Assembly (NCBI GenBank): GCA_021774625.1 | Contig: JAJFIV010000027.1 | Location: 124,001-188,000, forward strand | Length of the DNA: 64,000 bases | Origin: Alphaproteobacteria bacterium | GTDB taxonomy: Bacteria; Pseudomonadota; Alphaproteobacteria; Sphingomonadales; JAKSBY01 | Direction of reading: 5' to 3' | Part shown: positions 19,399 to 28,302 of the stretch, one piece after another | Layout: the number at the start of each line of letters is the position of its first letter | Numbering within the stretch: position 1 is the first letter of the stretch | Notes under the pieces: generated by a model | What the model saw: only the letters and a program-made list of their open reading frames with translations | What the model was told of the DNA's origin: nothing | Database searches by the model: none | Made by a program: the position numbers and the translations under genes

Positions 19399-20796
19399 GT
19401 GAAAACGCTAAATGCTGTCAGGCTTGCCGGCCGGGATGTTCTGCCGCTGATCGAAGGCGGAAAAGGGATTTCGATCACATCCGGGGTTTCCTCAGGTCTG
19501 TGGGCGGCGGCGGGCGGCGTTGGCACTGTTTCGGCGGTCAATGCCGATTCCTATGACCGCGGCGGCAATCTCATCCCGCAGATTTATCACGGCCGGACCC
19601 GGCGGGACCGCCATGAAGAACTGGTCAAATATTCGGTCGACGGCGCTGTCGCCCAGATCAGAAAAGCCCATGAATTGAGGGGCGACGGCGGCAGCCTCAA
19701 TATTAATATCCTGTGGGAAATGGGCGCCGCGGAACGGATTTTGAATGCCGTTCTGGATAAGACCAAGGGTCTTGTCCACGGCGTCACCTGCGGGGCCGGC
19801 ATGCCCTATAAGCTTTCGCAGATTGCGGCGGAATATGGGGTTCATTACTATCCCATTATCTCTTCGGCCCGGGCATTCCGGGCCTTGTGGAAACGGGCCT
19901 ATCATAAATTTTACGAATGGATGGGCGCCGTTGTTTACGAAGACCCATGGCGCGCCGGGGGCCATAACGGGCTGTCCAATAGCGAGGACCCCGCGGTGCC
20001 GGAAGATCCCTATCCCCGGGTCAAGCTGCTCAGGGACCAAATGCGGGAAATGGGTGTCGGGGAAATCCCCATCGTTATGGCGGGCGGGGTCTGGTTTCTC
20101 CGGGAATGGCAGGACTGGATTGATAATGACGAGCTGGGACCGATTGTTTTTCAGTTCGGAACCCGGCCGCTGCTGACCAAGGAAAGCCCGATCTCGGATG
20201 AGTGGAAACAGACCTTGCTGTCGCTTAAAAAAGGCGATGTTTTTCTTCATCGTTTCAGCCCCACCGGGTTTTACTCATCGGCCATAAAAAACGATTATCT
20301 GCGGGAACTGGCGGAACGCAGTGAACGGCAGATTCCGTTCAGCGTCGACCCGGTCGGCGAGCATCAGGCTCAGCTTGATGTCGGAGCGCGGAAACGCCCG
20401 ATCTATGTCACCGAAAAGGACCGCAAGCATGCTCTTGAATGGTTGCGGACAGGGTTTACGGAAACCCTCAGGACCCCGGATCAGACCCTGATATTCGTCA
20501 CTCTGGAAAAACGGGATGAGATTCGCAAGGATCAGGCAGACTGTATGGGCTGCCTTTCCCAATGTCTGTTTTCCAACTGGGCGGATAATGAAAAAAACTC
20601 CACCGGCCGCAAGGCGGACCCCCGCAGTTTCTGTATCCAGAAAACGCTGCAGGACATCGCGCATGGCGGCAGTGTTGAAAATAATCTCGCCTTTGCGGGG
20701 CATAATGCCTACCGCTTTTCCGAAGACCCGTTTTATTCCAACGGCTTTATTCCGTCGGTCAAGGAACTGGTAAACCGGATCATGACCGGCGACTGA
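19399..20796 (+). CDS. NAD(P)H-dependent flavin oxidoreductase, nitronate monooxygenase family, with C-terminal cysteine cluster
   Basis: The 465-residue protein has the FMN-binding TIM-barrel of the 2-nitropropane dioxygenase/nitronate monooxygenase family (HGVTCGAGMPYKLSQIA, IVMAGGVWFLREWQ, QFGTRPLLT). It is longer than the classical enzyme (about 320-370). It carries a C-terminal extension with C382-x2-C385-x3-C389 and C412, a spacing suited to an iron-sulfur cluster or zinc. True substrate unknown; nitronate monooxygenase is only the family name. Start is GTG at 19399, seven bases after AGGAG. It stands alone between pnp and the minus-strand moeB group, ending 5 bp from the convergent SH3 gene. 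Confidence 0.8.
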   Translation: MKTLNAVRLAGRDVLPLIEGGKGISITSGVSSGLWAAAGGVGTVSAVNADSYDRGGNLIPQIYHGRTRRDRHEELVKYSVDGAVAQIRKAHELRGDGGSLNINILWEMGAAERILNAVLDKTKGLVHGVTCGAGMPYKLSQIAAEYGVHYYPIISSARAFRALWKRAYHKFYEWMGAVVYEDPWRAGGHNGLSNSEDPAVPEDPYPRVKLLRDQMREMGVGEIPIVMAGGVWFLREWQDWIDNDELGPIVFQFGTRPLLTKESPISDEWKQTLLSLKKGDVFLHRFSPTGFYSSAIKNDYLRELAERSERQIPFSVDPVGEHQAQLDVGARKRPIYVTEKDRKHALEWLRTGFTETLRTPDQTLIFVTLEKRDEIRKDQADCMGCLSQCLFSNWADNEKNSTGRKADPRSFCIQKTLQDIAHGGSVENNLAFAGHNAYRFSEDPFYSNGFIPSVKELVNRIMTGD

Positions 20797-20801
20797 CAAA
20801 C

Positions 20802-21335
20802 CTAATTGACGTCCTCATAGGCGAAAACGCCCCAAAGATGATTTTTGGGAATCCAGGCGTTCATGTCCTCTATATCGATTTCACACCAGTCCCGCCGGCA
20901 GCGCTCTATCTTACCAATGACGCCAGCCTCCGCCTTTAAAACAGGTTCGGATGCACTGTCGGCCTTTGCATAAAGCGTCCTGGTTTGTTCGGCAATCAGG
21001 GCGGTCCGGTTGCCCGACAAGAGGGCGGAATGAACCCAGCCGATGGTGCCGTCCACATCCCGGATGCGCCGCCAGACATCATATTCTGCGGTAATTTCCA
21101 CCGGCAAACCTTCCCGGACATAAACCCAGAGAATAGGATATTGATCGCCGGGGCCGGTGCGAAGATTAATCTCGTCAGAGCCCAGTGACAAAAAGCGCGG
21201 AATGGGGAAACCCGACTGGCCGGTCACCGTCTGTTGCGGCTCCGCCTGCTGGCCAAGGCTGAGACCTTCCACGGCCGTAAAGGCAATCAGAATGGCTGCC
21301 AGAGCATAAAATAACGGACTTTTATTCATTTTCAT
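20802..21335 (-). CDS. secreted SH3-domain protein
   Basis: A 177-residue protein with an N-terminal signal or anchor segment (PLFYALAAILIAFTAVEGL) followed by two bacterial SH3 repeats. The first is evident from INLRTGPGDQYPILWVYVREGLPVEI and DGTIGWVHSALLSG; the second is TRTLYAKADSASEPVLKAEAG and RRDWCEIDIEDMNAWIPKNHLWGV. Such proteins act in the periplasm and may bind peptidoglycan; the function is not known. Start ATG at 21335 overlaps the moeB stop by 14 bp, and a second ATG at 21329 is equally good. It is the last gene of the ubiE-ubiB-coaBC-dut-moeB run. Confidence 0.8.
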   Translation of the reverse strand: MKMNKSPLFYALAAILIAFTAVEGLSLGQQAEPQQTVTGQSGFPIPRFLSLGSDEINLRTGPGDQYPILWVYVREGLPVEITAEYDVWRRIRDVDGTIGWVHSALLSGNRTALIAEQTRTLYAKADSASEPVLKAEAGVIGKIERCRRDWCEIDIEDMNAWIPKNHLWGVFAYEDVN

Positions 21336-22086
21336 CCCGGCAACTTGCACAGGCCGGATCCCGGGGCAGGGAAATGGTCCGGAAACGGCCCCCAAGAGCA
21401 TCGTATAAAAGAAGCTTTCCCGCAAGCCCTTCGCCCAGATCCAATAACTCTTTCAGAACTTCCGTGGCCTGCAGAGATCCCATGACACCGGCGACAGCGC
21501 CTAAAATACCGATATCGGCGCAGCTTTCCCCTTCTTCCGGCGGCGCCATCGGGACAAAACAGCGATAGCAGGGATAATCCGGGGCTGCATAGGGTTTGAA
21601 TGTGCCGATCTGCCCCTCAAATCCGCGAACGGCGGCGGAGACCAGCGGTTTTTTTAAGGCAACACAAGCATCGCTGATCAGCAGTCTTGTCGCAAAATTG
21701 TCACAGCCGTCGGCGACCAGATCATAGGGGGCAATGATGGCGGCGGCATTGTCGCGGGTCAGTTTTTCTGCATGCGGCGCCACCTTCACATCAGGATTGA
21801 TGGCGCCCAGCATTTCGAAAGCGCTGTCGGTCTTGAGACGGCCTATATCGGCGGTGGTGTGAATAATCTGGCGCTGCAGATTGGACAGGGAAACCATATC
21901 GAAATCCGCAATCCCAAGGGTGCCGACACCGGCGGCGGCGAGATAGGCAAGCAGCGGCGAGCCGAGCCCGCCCGCGCCAACAACCAGAACTTTCGATTCT
22001 AAAAGCCGCTTTTGTCCGGCGCCACCCACTTCTTTCAGGACGATGTGGCGGGCATAGCGTTCAAGCTGATCGCCGGTAAATTCCAT
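21322..22086 (-). CDS. moeB: HesA/MoeB/ThiF-family adenylyltransferase
   Basis: An E1-like enzyme that adenylates the C-terminal Gly-Gly of a sulfur-carrier protein (MoaD for molybdopterin or ThiS for thiamin). The 254-residue protein has the nucleotide-binding VVGAGGLGSPLLAYLAAAGVG, the SLSNLQRQIIH loop containing the conserved arginine, DGCDNFATR and zinc-binding pairs CYRC and CASC. There is no C-terminal rhodanese domain, so it is the short MoeB form. MoeB and ThiF cannot be told apart from this sequence alone. It is 2 bp downstream of dut. Confidence 0.85.
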   Translation of the reverse strand: MEFTGDQLERYARHIVLKEVGGAGQKRLLESKVLVVGAGGLGSPLLAYLAAAGVGTLGIADFDMVSLSNLQRQIIHTTADIGRLKTDSAFEMLGAINPDVKVAPHAEKLTRDNAAAIIAPYDLVADGCDNFATRLLISDACVALKKPLVSAAVRGFEGQIGTFKPYAAPDYPCYRCFVPMAPPEEGESCADIGILGAVAGVMGSLQATEVLKELLDLGEGLAGKLLLYDALGGRFRTISLPRDPACASCRDENE

Positions 22087-22088
22087 AC

Positions 22089-22568
22089 TCAGCCTGCCGG
22101 TCTGGCCCCGGTTCCGGTTGAGCCGAAACCGCCCGCGCCCCGCACCGTTTCCGAAAGACCGGCCACTTCCTGCCAGACGGCCTGCGGTACCGGCGCGATG
22201 ACCATCTGCGCAATGCGCATGCCGCGGGTGATGGTGAAGGCTTTTGCACCGTGATTGATCAGCAGAACCTTCACTTCGCCCCGGTAATCCGCATCCACGG
22301 TGCCGGGGCTGTTGAGCACGGTGACCCCGTTTTTGTGGGCAAGACCCGAACGCGGCCTGATCTGTGCCTCATACCCTTCCGGCAGAGCAACAGAAAATCC
22401 GGTGGGAACAAGCGCGCGCTCACCGGATTTAAGGATCATGTCACCCTCGACCGCCGCCGCAATGTCCATCCCGGCGCTTGCCGGGGTCTCATAAGCCGGG
22501 GTCGCGAGATCGCTGCCATGTGGCAGTTTGAGAATTTCCACACCTATTCGCTTTGCTTGACCGGTCAC
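22089..22568 (-). CDS. dut: deoxyuridine 5'-triphosphate nucleotidohydrolase
   Basis: dUTPase hydrolyses dUTP to dUMP, keeping uracil out of DNA and feeding dTMP synthesis. The 159-residue protein has all five trimeric-dUTPase motifs: [44 protein letters not shown] and the glycine-rich C-terminal GAGGFGSTG. Start is GTG at 22568, overlapping the coaBC stop by GTGA, so the two are translationally coupled. coaBC-dut adjacency is a very common arrangement. Confidence 0.95.
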   Translation of the reverse strand: MTGQAKRIGVEILKLPHGSDLATPAYETPASAGMDIAAAVEGDMILKSGERALVPTGFSVALPEGYEAQIRPRSGLAHKNGVTVLNSPGTVDADYRGEVKVLLINHGAKAFTITRGMRIAQMVIAPVPQAVWQEVAGLSETVRGAGGFGSTGTGARPAG

Positions 22569-23773
22569 ACGGGCTCCTTTTGAAAATATTCACTGATTCG
22601 CTTTGCCAGCGCTCTGGCGACACCCTCCTTTGTATCCTCCGGCCAGGATTCTATTCCTTTGTCCGTGATCAGATGAACACTGTTGCGCGCGCCGCCCATG
22701 GTTTCCGTGCCGGGGGACACATCATTGGCAACGATCCAGTCGCAGCCTTTTTTACCGCGTTTTTTCTGGCCGTTTTTTACTATATTTTCCGTCTCTGCCG
22801 CAAACCCGATCACCAGGCCCGGGCGCATTTTTCCGGATTTTGACAGCGTTTGCAGAATATCCGGGTTGGTTGTCAGCTTTAATGCGGGCGGGTTCTTGCC
22901 GTTTTTTTTGATTTTGTGTTCCACTGCTTTTTCCGCCCGCCAGTCAGCTACGGCGGCCACACAGACGGCGATATCTGCCGGCAGTTCCGCCATGCTTGAT
23001 TCCAGCATCTGATCGGCGCTTTCCACATTAATCCTGTGGACATTGAAAGGGACCGCAAGACTTGTCGGGCCGGATATCAGCGCCACTTCCGCGCCCGTCG
23101 CCGCCAGGGCCGCGGCAATGGCATAGCCCTGCTTGCCCGAGGACCGGTTGGCGATATAACGCACGGGATCAATAGCCTCATAAGTCGGGCCGGCCGTAAC
23201 CAGCGCCTTTTTGCCTGTTAACATCCCCGGCCGGTCAAAAAAAAACTGAGCCGCCTTCACAATATCGGCAACATCCGCCAGCCGCCCCTGCCCCACTTCA
23301 CCGCAGGCGAGATCGCCGGCAGCCGGGGCGACGACCTGGATACCGTCTTTGCGCAGAACGTTCATATTCCGTTTGGTAGCCGGATGGTTCCACATTTCCA
23401 CATTCATCGACGGGCAGATCATCACGGGGACATTGGCCGCCAAGAGAACAGTGGTGGCCAGATCGCCGGCAAGACCGGCGGCCATCTTCGCCATCAGATC
23501 GGCGGTGGCCGGGGCGACGAGAATGAGATCGGACTCGCGGGACAAGCGGATATGCCCCATCTCGGCTTCATCGGTCAGGGAAAAAAGATCGCTATAGGTT
23601 TTCTCGCCCGTCAGGCTTGAGACGGAAAGCGGTGTAATGAATTCAGCCCCGCCGGCGGTGAGGAGGGCCTGAACCTTCGCCCCCTGTTCCCTGAGGCGGC
23701 GGATCAGATCAAGGCTTTTATAGGCGGCTATGCCGCCGCCAATGATCAACAATATGCGTTTATTCTGTATCAT
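22565..23773 (-). CDS. coaBC: bifunctional phosphopantothenoylcysteine decarboxylase / phosphopantothenate-cysteine ligase
   Basis: Carries out two steps of coenzyme A synthesis. The 402-residue fusion has the flavoprotein CoaC domain first (residues 1-180; [16 protein letters not shown], the [19 protein letters not shown] region, PSMNVEMW, and the active-site ACGEVGQGR). The CoaB ligase domain follows ([33 protein letters not shown] and the KIKK motif). Start ATG at 23773. It lies 36 bp downstream of ubiB on the minus strand and overlaps dut by 4 bp. Confidence 0.95.
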   Translation of the reverse strand: MIQNKRILLIIGGGIAAYKSLDLIRRLREQGAKVQALLTAGGAEFITPLSVSSLTGEKTYSDLFSLTDEAEMGHIRLSRESDLILVAPATADLMAKMAAGLAGDLATTVLLAANVPVMICPSMNVEMWNHPATKRNMNVLRKDGIQVVAPAAGDLACGEVGQGRLADVADIVKAAQFFFDRPGMLTGKKALVTAGPTYEAIDPVRYIANRSSGKQGYAIAAALAATGAEVALISGPTSLAVPFNVHRINVESADQMLESSMAELPADIAVCVAAVADWRAEKAVEHKIKKNGKNPPALKLTTNPDILQTLSKSGKMRPGLVIGFAAETENIVKNGQKKRGKKGCDWIVANDVSPGTETMGGARNSVHLITDKGIESWPEDTKEGVARALAKRISEYFQKEPV

Positions 23774-23809
23774 GAGCAGACTTTAGGCGGGCTTTATAAA
23801 AAGCGCAAA

Positions 23810-25357
23810 TCATCCCGTGAGCCAGACCGTAAGCAGGACAGCGATCAGCGCACCGGAAAGGAAAGAAGCAATAAGTGTGGCCCTGCTCGTTTGGGCGGGC
23901 ACATTATCTGGTTGCTCTTTTTGTTTTTCGGGGTCGAATTCGGTTAGAATCTGCTCCGCCTTTTCGGCAAGTTCCGGCAGCAACCCGGCAAACCGGATCA
24001 CGTTATGAATCGAATCAGCCAGTTTCGCCTCCGGCCCGAGTTCTTCCCGTATCCAGCTTTCGATCACCGGCCGCGACAGCTCCCACATATTGGCCCCGGG
24101 ATCAAGCTGCAAGGCGAGGCCTTCCGCCATCACCATAGTGCGCTGCAGGATCAGCAGATGGGGCTGGGTCTGCATGGAAAAAGTCTCGGTCGTGGCTAAA
24201 AGCTGGGCAAATAGCCGGCCGAAGGAAATTTCATTGGCCGGGCGGCCCAAAATAGGCTCGCCAATGGACCGCAGCGCCTGGGCAAACCGGTAAACGGACT
24301 GATCTTTCGGGATATAGCCCACTTCAAAGTGAATTTCCGCCACCCGGTGATAGTCGCGCTCCAGAAAGCCCCACAGGGTTTCCGCCAGAAAATGCCGGGT
24401 TTTGCGGTCCAGCCTTCCCATAATGCCGAAATCGATGGCCGCCAGCGTGCCGTCTTCCTCGATAATCAGGTTGCCCTGATGAAGATCGGCATGAAAAAAA
24501 CCGTCGCGCATGGCCTGCAAAAGAAAGACCCGGATGATGGTCGCGGCAAGCCCGGCTTTGCCATAGGGGATGGCCTCAAAAGCCTTGCGGCCGGAAAGGC
24601 GGATGCCACGGACGCGCTCAATGGTCAGCACCCGCCTGGATGTGCGCTGCCAGTCGATGGCGGGAATGCGGTAGCCCCGCTCGCCCATCATGTTTTCCTG
24701 TAATTCCGAAGCGGCGGCGGCTTCGAGACGGAGGTCCATTTCCGCCCGCACCGATTCGGCCAACGTGCGGACCATGGCAACGGGCCTGAGGCGGCGCATG
24801 GCGGGGCGTCGGCGCTCGGCCAGCCGGGCCAGCCACAGAAAGGTGTCGAGATCCCTGGCGAAGGCTTTTTCCACATCAGGCCTTAAGACTTTGACGGCGA
24901 CATCCCGGCCGTCCCGTGTCGTCGCCCAGTGAACCTGGGCAATGGAGGCGGCGGCGACGGGGTCATCGTCAAAAGCCGCAAACAGATCGTCAATGGAGGT
25001 GTTGAATTCCTGTTCGATGGTGGCGCGGGCTTTTTCAGTGGGAAAGGGCGGCAGGCGATCCTGCAGACTGGTTAAATCCTCCGCGATTTCCAGGCCGACA
25101 AGATCGGGCCGCGTCGCCAGCGTCTGGCCGAGTTTGATATAGGCGGGGCCCAAATCCTTAAGCGCCCGGGCCAGCCGCTCTCCGGCGCTACCATTGGATT
25201 TTTTGCTGAAAAGCGCCGTCAGCCGCGCCAGGACAAGAATGAACCGGATGATAAAAGGTGGATTTTCTATCTGTTCCAGCGGATGCCAGGCGCGGTGCCG
25301 CGCCAAAGTCCGGAAGACGGATATCAGCCGCAGGATATGATGGACCGAAGCGAACAT
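23810..25357 (-). CDS. ubiB: ubiquinone biosynthesis protein UbiB (atypical kinase)
   Basis: A membrane-anchored ABC1/ADCK-type protein-kinase-like ATPase needed for ubiquinone synthesis. The 515-residue protein has the KxGQ motif in AYIKLGQTLATRPDL, the alanine-rich AAASIAQVH loop, the VAVKVLRP lysine, the catalytic FHADLHQGNLI loop and AIDFGIMG. Two hydrophobic helices at the C-terminus (TLIASFLSGALIAVLLTVW) anchor it. It is 3 bp from ubiE, reflecting the shared pathway. Confidence 0.95.
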   Translation of the reverse strand: MFASVHHILRLISVFRTLARHRAWHPLEQIENPPFIIRFILVLARLTALFSKKSNGSAGERLARALKDLGPAYIKLGQTLATRPDLVGLEIAEDLTSLQDRLPPFPTEKARATIEQEFNTSIDDLFAAFDDDPVAAASIAQVHWATTRDGRDVAVKVLRPDVEKAFARDLDTFLWLARLAERRRPAMRRLRPVAMVRTLAESVRAEMDLRLEAAAASELQENMMGERGYRIPAIDWQRTSRRVLTIERVRGIRLSGRKAFEAIPYGKAGLAATIIRVFLLQAMRDGFFHADLHQGNLIIEEDGTLAAIDFGIMGRLDRKTRHFLAETLWGFLERDYHRVAEIHFEVGYIPKDQSVYRFAQALRSIGEPILGRPANEISFGRLFAQLLATTETFSMQTQPHLLILQRTMVMAEGLALQLDPGANMWELSRPVIESWIREELGPEAKLADSIHNVIRFAGLLPELAEKAEQILTEFDPEKQKEQPDNVPAQTSRATLIASFLSGALIAVLLTVWLTG

Positions 25358-25360
25358 CCG

Positions 25361-26146
25361 TTAAATCCGCCAGCCCGCATGCAACGCGACAATGCCGCCG
25401 GACAGGTTGCGGCAAGTGACCCGCTCGAACCCCGCTTCGCGAATCATAGCGGTAAAGTGCGCCTGATCGGGAAAACGGCGAATGCTTTCGACAAGATACT
25501 GATACGACTCGCGGTCTTTGGTGATCCATTGCCCAAGGGCCGGTATCAGACGAAAGGAATAGGCTTCATAGAGCCGGTCGAACCCCGGAATGGCGAGGTG
25601 AGAGAATTCCAGACACAGAAACCGGCCACCGGGTTTCAAAACCCGGAAGGCTTCGCTCAGCACCCGGTCAATATGGGTGACATTGCGGATGCCGAAAGCG
25701 ATGGTATAGGCATCCACACTGCGCGACGGCAGCGGCAGGCTTTCCGCATCGGCGCACAGCCAGTCAATCTTGTCCGCGCAGCCCTTTTTGGCGGCGCGTT
25801 TTTTCCCGACCTGCAGCATTTCCCGGTTAATATCGCAGACGGTGATATCCGCCTTCTTCCCTTTAAGGGCCGCCAGCGTGCGAAAAGCGATATCCCCGGT
25901 GCCGCCGGCAACGTCCAGATGCGCCATTTCCGGAAAGGGCCGCAACTGATCGATCAGGGATGTTTTCCAAAGCCGGTGCAACCCGCCGCTCATCACATCG
26001 TTCATCAGATCATAGCGGTTTGCGACCGAATCGAAGACGGAACGGACAAGACCGGATTTATCCCCCGCGGCCACCGTCTGAAAGCCGAAATGAGTTTCTT
26101 CGGTCCTCGCTGCCGTTTTCGCTGCTTGTGGCGTTTTGCCGGTCAT
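25361..26146 (-). CDS. ubiE: ubiquinone/menaquinone C-methyltransferase
   Basis: A SAM-dependent methyltransferase that adds the ring C-methyl group during ubiquinone synthesis. The 261-residue protein has FDSVANRYDLMNDVMSGGLHRLWK, the SAM-binding DVAGGTGDIAFR, the CDINREMLQVGKKR region, AFGIRNVT and GGRFLCLEFS. The frame stays open upstream for another 307 codons antisense to mutM, but the ATG at 26146, preceded by AGGG, gives the normal length and N-terminus. It begins the minus-strand ubiE-ubiB-coaBC-dut-moeB-SH3 run and is divergent from mutM. Confidence 0.95.
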   Translation of the reverse strand: MTGKTPQAAKTAARTEETHFGFQTVAAGDKSGLVRSVFDSVANRYDLMNDVMSGGLHRLWKTSLIDQLRPFPEMAHLDVAGGTGDIAFRTLAALKGKKADITVCDINREMLQVGKKRAAKKGCADKIDWLCADAESLPLPSRSVDAYTIAFGIRNVTHIDRVLSEAFRVLKPGGRFLCLEFSHLAIPGFDRLYEAYSFRLIPALGQWITKDRESYQYLVESIRRFPDQAHFTAMIREAGFERVTCRNLSGGIVALHAGWRI

Positions 26147-26147
26147 C

Positions 26148-26207
26148 CTATGGTCCCTTTTGATTCGGTGCGACCATAGCCCAGCGGTCTGGGCTGCGCC
26201 AGCGCAG
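26148..26207. repeat. three consecutive inverted repeats between ubiE and mutM
   Basis: CTATGGTC at 26148-26155 pairs perfectly with GACCATAG at 26172-26179. Overlapping it by two bases, AGCCCAG and CTGGGCT (26178-26195) form a 7-bp stem with the loop CGGT. CTGCGC and GCGCAG follow at 26194-26207. Together they fill most of the 72-bp divergent intergenic region. They may be an operator plus 5'-UTR hairpins of mutM; the role is unknown. Confidence 0.55.
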
Positions 26208-26218
26208 ATAGGTGATTT

Positions 26219-27052
26219 ATGCCGGAACTTCCCGAAGTCGAAACGGTGCGTCAGGGTCTTATCCCCGTGCTTGAGGGACGAAGGCTTGTCCAGGTTACGG
26301 CAAGAAGGCCCGATCTGCGCCGGCCCCTGCCGCCGGACTTTTCCGCCAGGCTGGAAGGCGAGCGAATCATCCGGGTGGGTCGCCGCGCAAAATACCTGCT
26401 GGTTGAGACGGAAAGCGGGCCGGTCCTGATTGTTCATCTCGGTATGTCGGGCCGGATGGTGCTGGGCAGTGGAGAGGACCGGCGCCCTTTCGGCAAGCAT
26501 GATCATGTTATTTTTATAACCGACAAAGGCGCCCGGATTGTTTTCAACGATCCCAGACGATTCGGTTTGATGACATTCGCGGAAAAGGATCAGCTTGGGG
26601 CGCACCCTTTGCTCTCGGGCATCGGACCGGAACCTCTCGGCAATGAATTTCATCTGGACCATCTGCAGAAAGGGCTGAAGCGGCGAAAGACCAATATGAA
26701 AGCTGCGCTGCTTGACCAGAAACTGGTGGCCGGGCTTGGTAATATCTATGTCGCCGAAGCCCTGTTCCGTGCCGGGATCGATCCACAAAGGAAGACGCAG
26801 AAAATTTCGCGCAAGCAATTGGAACGGCTGGTTTTTTCGATCCAAAATGTGCTGCGGGATGCCATTGCGGCCGGCGGTTCGAGCCTCAGGGATTACGCGC
26901 ATATTGACGGCGAACTGGGCTATTTTCAGCATTGCTTTCAAGTCTATGCCCGGGAGAATCGGCCCTGCATGAAAGCGGGCTGCAAGGGCACGATAAAGCG
27001 AATTATCCAGTCCGGCCGGTCCAGCTTCTATTGCCCGGTCTGCCAGCGTTAA
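26219..27052 (+). CDS. mutM: formamidopyrimidine-DNA glycosylase (Fpg)
   Basis: A bifunctional DNA glycosylase/AP lyase that removes 8-oxoguanine and formamidopyrimidines. The 277-residue protein starts MPELPEVETVR, giving the catalytic Pro2 and Glu3 after removal of Met. It has the H2TH region (LLDQKLVAGLGNIYVAEALFRAGI) and a C-terminal zinc finger C-x4-C-x16-C-x2-C ending in CPVCQR, with the damaged-base-binding QSGRSSF. The ATG is therefore certain. Its 5' region holds several inverted repeats shared with the divergent ubiE promoter region. Confidence 0.96.
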   Translation: MPELPEVETVRQGLIPVLEGRRLVQVTARRPDLRRPLPPDFSARLEGERIIRVGRRAKYLLVETESGPVLIVHLGMSGRMVLGSGEDRRPFGKHDHVIFITDKGARIVFNDPRRFGLMTFAEKDQLGAHPLLSGIGPEPLGNEFHLDHLQKGLKRRKTNMKAALLDQKLVAGLGNIYVAEALFRAGIDPQRKTQKISRKQLERLVFSIQNVLRDAIAAGGSSLRDYAHIDGELGYFQHCFQVYARENRPCMKAGCKGTIKRIIQSGRSSFYCPVCQR

Positions 27053-27142
27053 CCATTGTTTGAACATGAAAGGCTTTGCAAATGCCCCGTGAGAGGATAG
27101 TTAGGAACACTTCGATTCTGGGCAGCCGATGGAGAGAATGCC

Positions 27143-27919
27143 ATGTCCTATGAGACAATTTTGCTGGATAAAAAGGGTGCGGTGGGTCTTGTCACCCTGA
27201 ACCGCCCTGAAGCGCTGAATGCGCTTTGCAACCAGTTGATGGATGAACTGACGGCGGGACTGCGTGAATTAGAGGCGGATGACGAGATCGGCGCCATCGT
27301 TTTGACAGGCAGCGACAAAGCCTTTGCAGCAGGCGCCGATATCAAGGAAATTGCCGGTAAAGACTATATGGATGTCTTTTTCGAGGAATTTATTACCGCC
27401 AATTGGGAAGAGCCGACCCGCTGCCGCAAACCGATTATTGCGGCTGTTGCCGGCTATGCCCTGGGCGGCGGCTGCGAGCTGGCGATGATGTGCGATTTTA
27501 TCCTGTGCGCAAAAAACGCCAAATTCGGCCAGCCGGAAATCAAACTGGGGGTCATACCGGGCTCCGGCGGGACTCAGCGCCTGACCCGTTTTATCGGCAA
27601 GTCAAAGGCCATGGACATGATCCTCACCGGCCGCATGATGGATGCCGAAGAGGCGGAGCGTTCAGGCCTGATCAGCCGTATTTTCCCGACCGAAGATCTG
27701 GTCGAAGAGGCTCTGAAAATTGCCGAAACCATCGCGGACCTGTCCCGCCCCGCCGTGCTGATCGCCAAGGACGCCGTCAACCGGGCCTATGAGACCACGC
27801 TTGCCGAAGGCGTTCTCTTTGAACGCCGGGTGTTCCACTCGCTTTTCGCGACCGAAGACCAAACCGAAGGCATGGCGGCTTTTGTCGAGAAACGCAGCCC
27901 CAATTTCAAAAACAAATAA
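27143..27919 (+). CDS. enoyl-CoA hydratase (crotonase)
   Basis: A 258-residue crotonase that hydrates trans-2-enoyl-CoA in fatty acid beta-oxidation. The oxyanion-hole segments [11 protein letters not shown] and [14 protein letters not shown] are present, as are both catalytic glutamates of classical crotonase (in GCELAM and [17 protein letters not shown]). The other crotonase-fold gene in the window (48098) lacks these residues. The ATG at 27143 follows GGAGAG. It lies between mutM and rpsT, in the dnaA neighbourhood of many alphaproteobacteria, without other fatty-acid genes nearby. Confidence 0.92.
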   Translation: MSYETILLDKKGAVGLVTLNRPEALNALCNQLMDELTAGLRELEADDEIGAIVLTGSDKAFAAGADIKEIAGKDYMDVFFEEFITANWEEPTRCRKPIIAAVAGYALGGGCELAMMCDFILCAKNAKFGQPEIKLGVIPGSGGTQRLTRFIGKSKAMDMILTGRMMDAEEAERSGLISRIFPTEDLVEEALKIAETIADLSRPAVLIAKDAVNRAYETTLAEGVLFERRVFHSLFATEDQTEGMAAFVEKRSPNFKNK

Positions 27920-27932
27920 TGTGAAATCACGG

Positions 27933-27961
27933 TTGACCCGGCGGGTTTCGGGCGTTATACA
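27933..27961 (+). promoter_or_regulatory. sigma70 promoter of rpsT
   Basis: TTGACC at 27933-27938, a 17-bp spacer and TATACA at 27956-27961 form one of the best consensus promoters in the window. It lies 66 bp before the rpsT start. Confidence 0.7.
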
Positions 27962-28026
27962 CCGCCACCGGTAATTTGAGCGGCACCGATCCGTTCTCGG
28001 ATGATGCTGTCAAAAAAGGATTTAAA

Positions 28027-28293
28027 ATGGCCAATTCGCCGCAAGCAAGAAAACGTATCCGCCGGAATGCGCGCCGGACAGAAATTAACGGTGCCCGCAC
28101 CAGCCGTATCCGCACCTATATACGCAAGGTGGAAGAAGCAATTGAAACCGGCGACGCCAAAGCCGCCCGGTCAGCCTTGAGTGCAGCGGAGCCGGAAATC
28201 ATGCGCGGCGCCGCCAAGGGCATCCTGCATAAAAATACCGCAGCGCGAAAAGTTTCCCGTTTGCAAAGACAGGTGAATTCGCTCGCGTCCTGA
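28027..28293 (+). CDS. rpsT: 30S ribosomal protein S20
   Basis: S20 binds the 5' and 3' minor domains of 16S rRNA. The 88-residue, very basic protein opens [17 protein letters not shown] and ends [20 protein letters not shown], as in all S20 proteins. ATG at 28027 is preceded by AAGGA at six bases; the frame is open further upstream, but those residues are not S20-like. It has its own promoter and a short terminator overlapping its stop codon. rpsT next to dnaA is common in alphaproteobacteria. Confidence 0.96.
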   Translation: MANSPQARKRIRRNARRTEINGARTSRIRTYIRKVEEAIETGDAKAARSALSAAEPEIMRGAAKGILHKNTAARKVSRLQRQVNSLAS

Positions 28294-28302
28294 CGCGTTT
28301 TT
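28284..28302 (+). terminator. short intrinsic terminator of rpsT
   Basis: CGCGT (28284-28288), loop CCTG, ACGCG (28293-28297) and then five T form a compact terminator overlapping the rpsT stop codon. A second weak hairpin with a T-rich tail (ACGGC/GCCGT, 28356-28383) could serve as a backup. Confidence 0.5.

Noticed and set aside
26147-27067. 307-codon open extension of ubiE antisense to mutM
   Set aside because: mutM on the opposite strand is unambiguous, and ubiE has a normal start, RBS and length at 26146; the extension has no family similarity.
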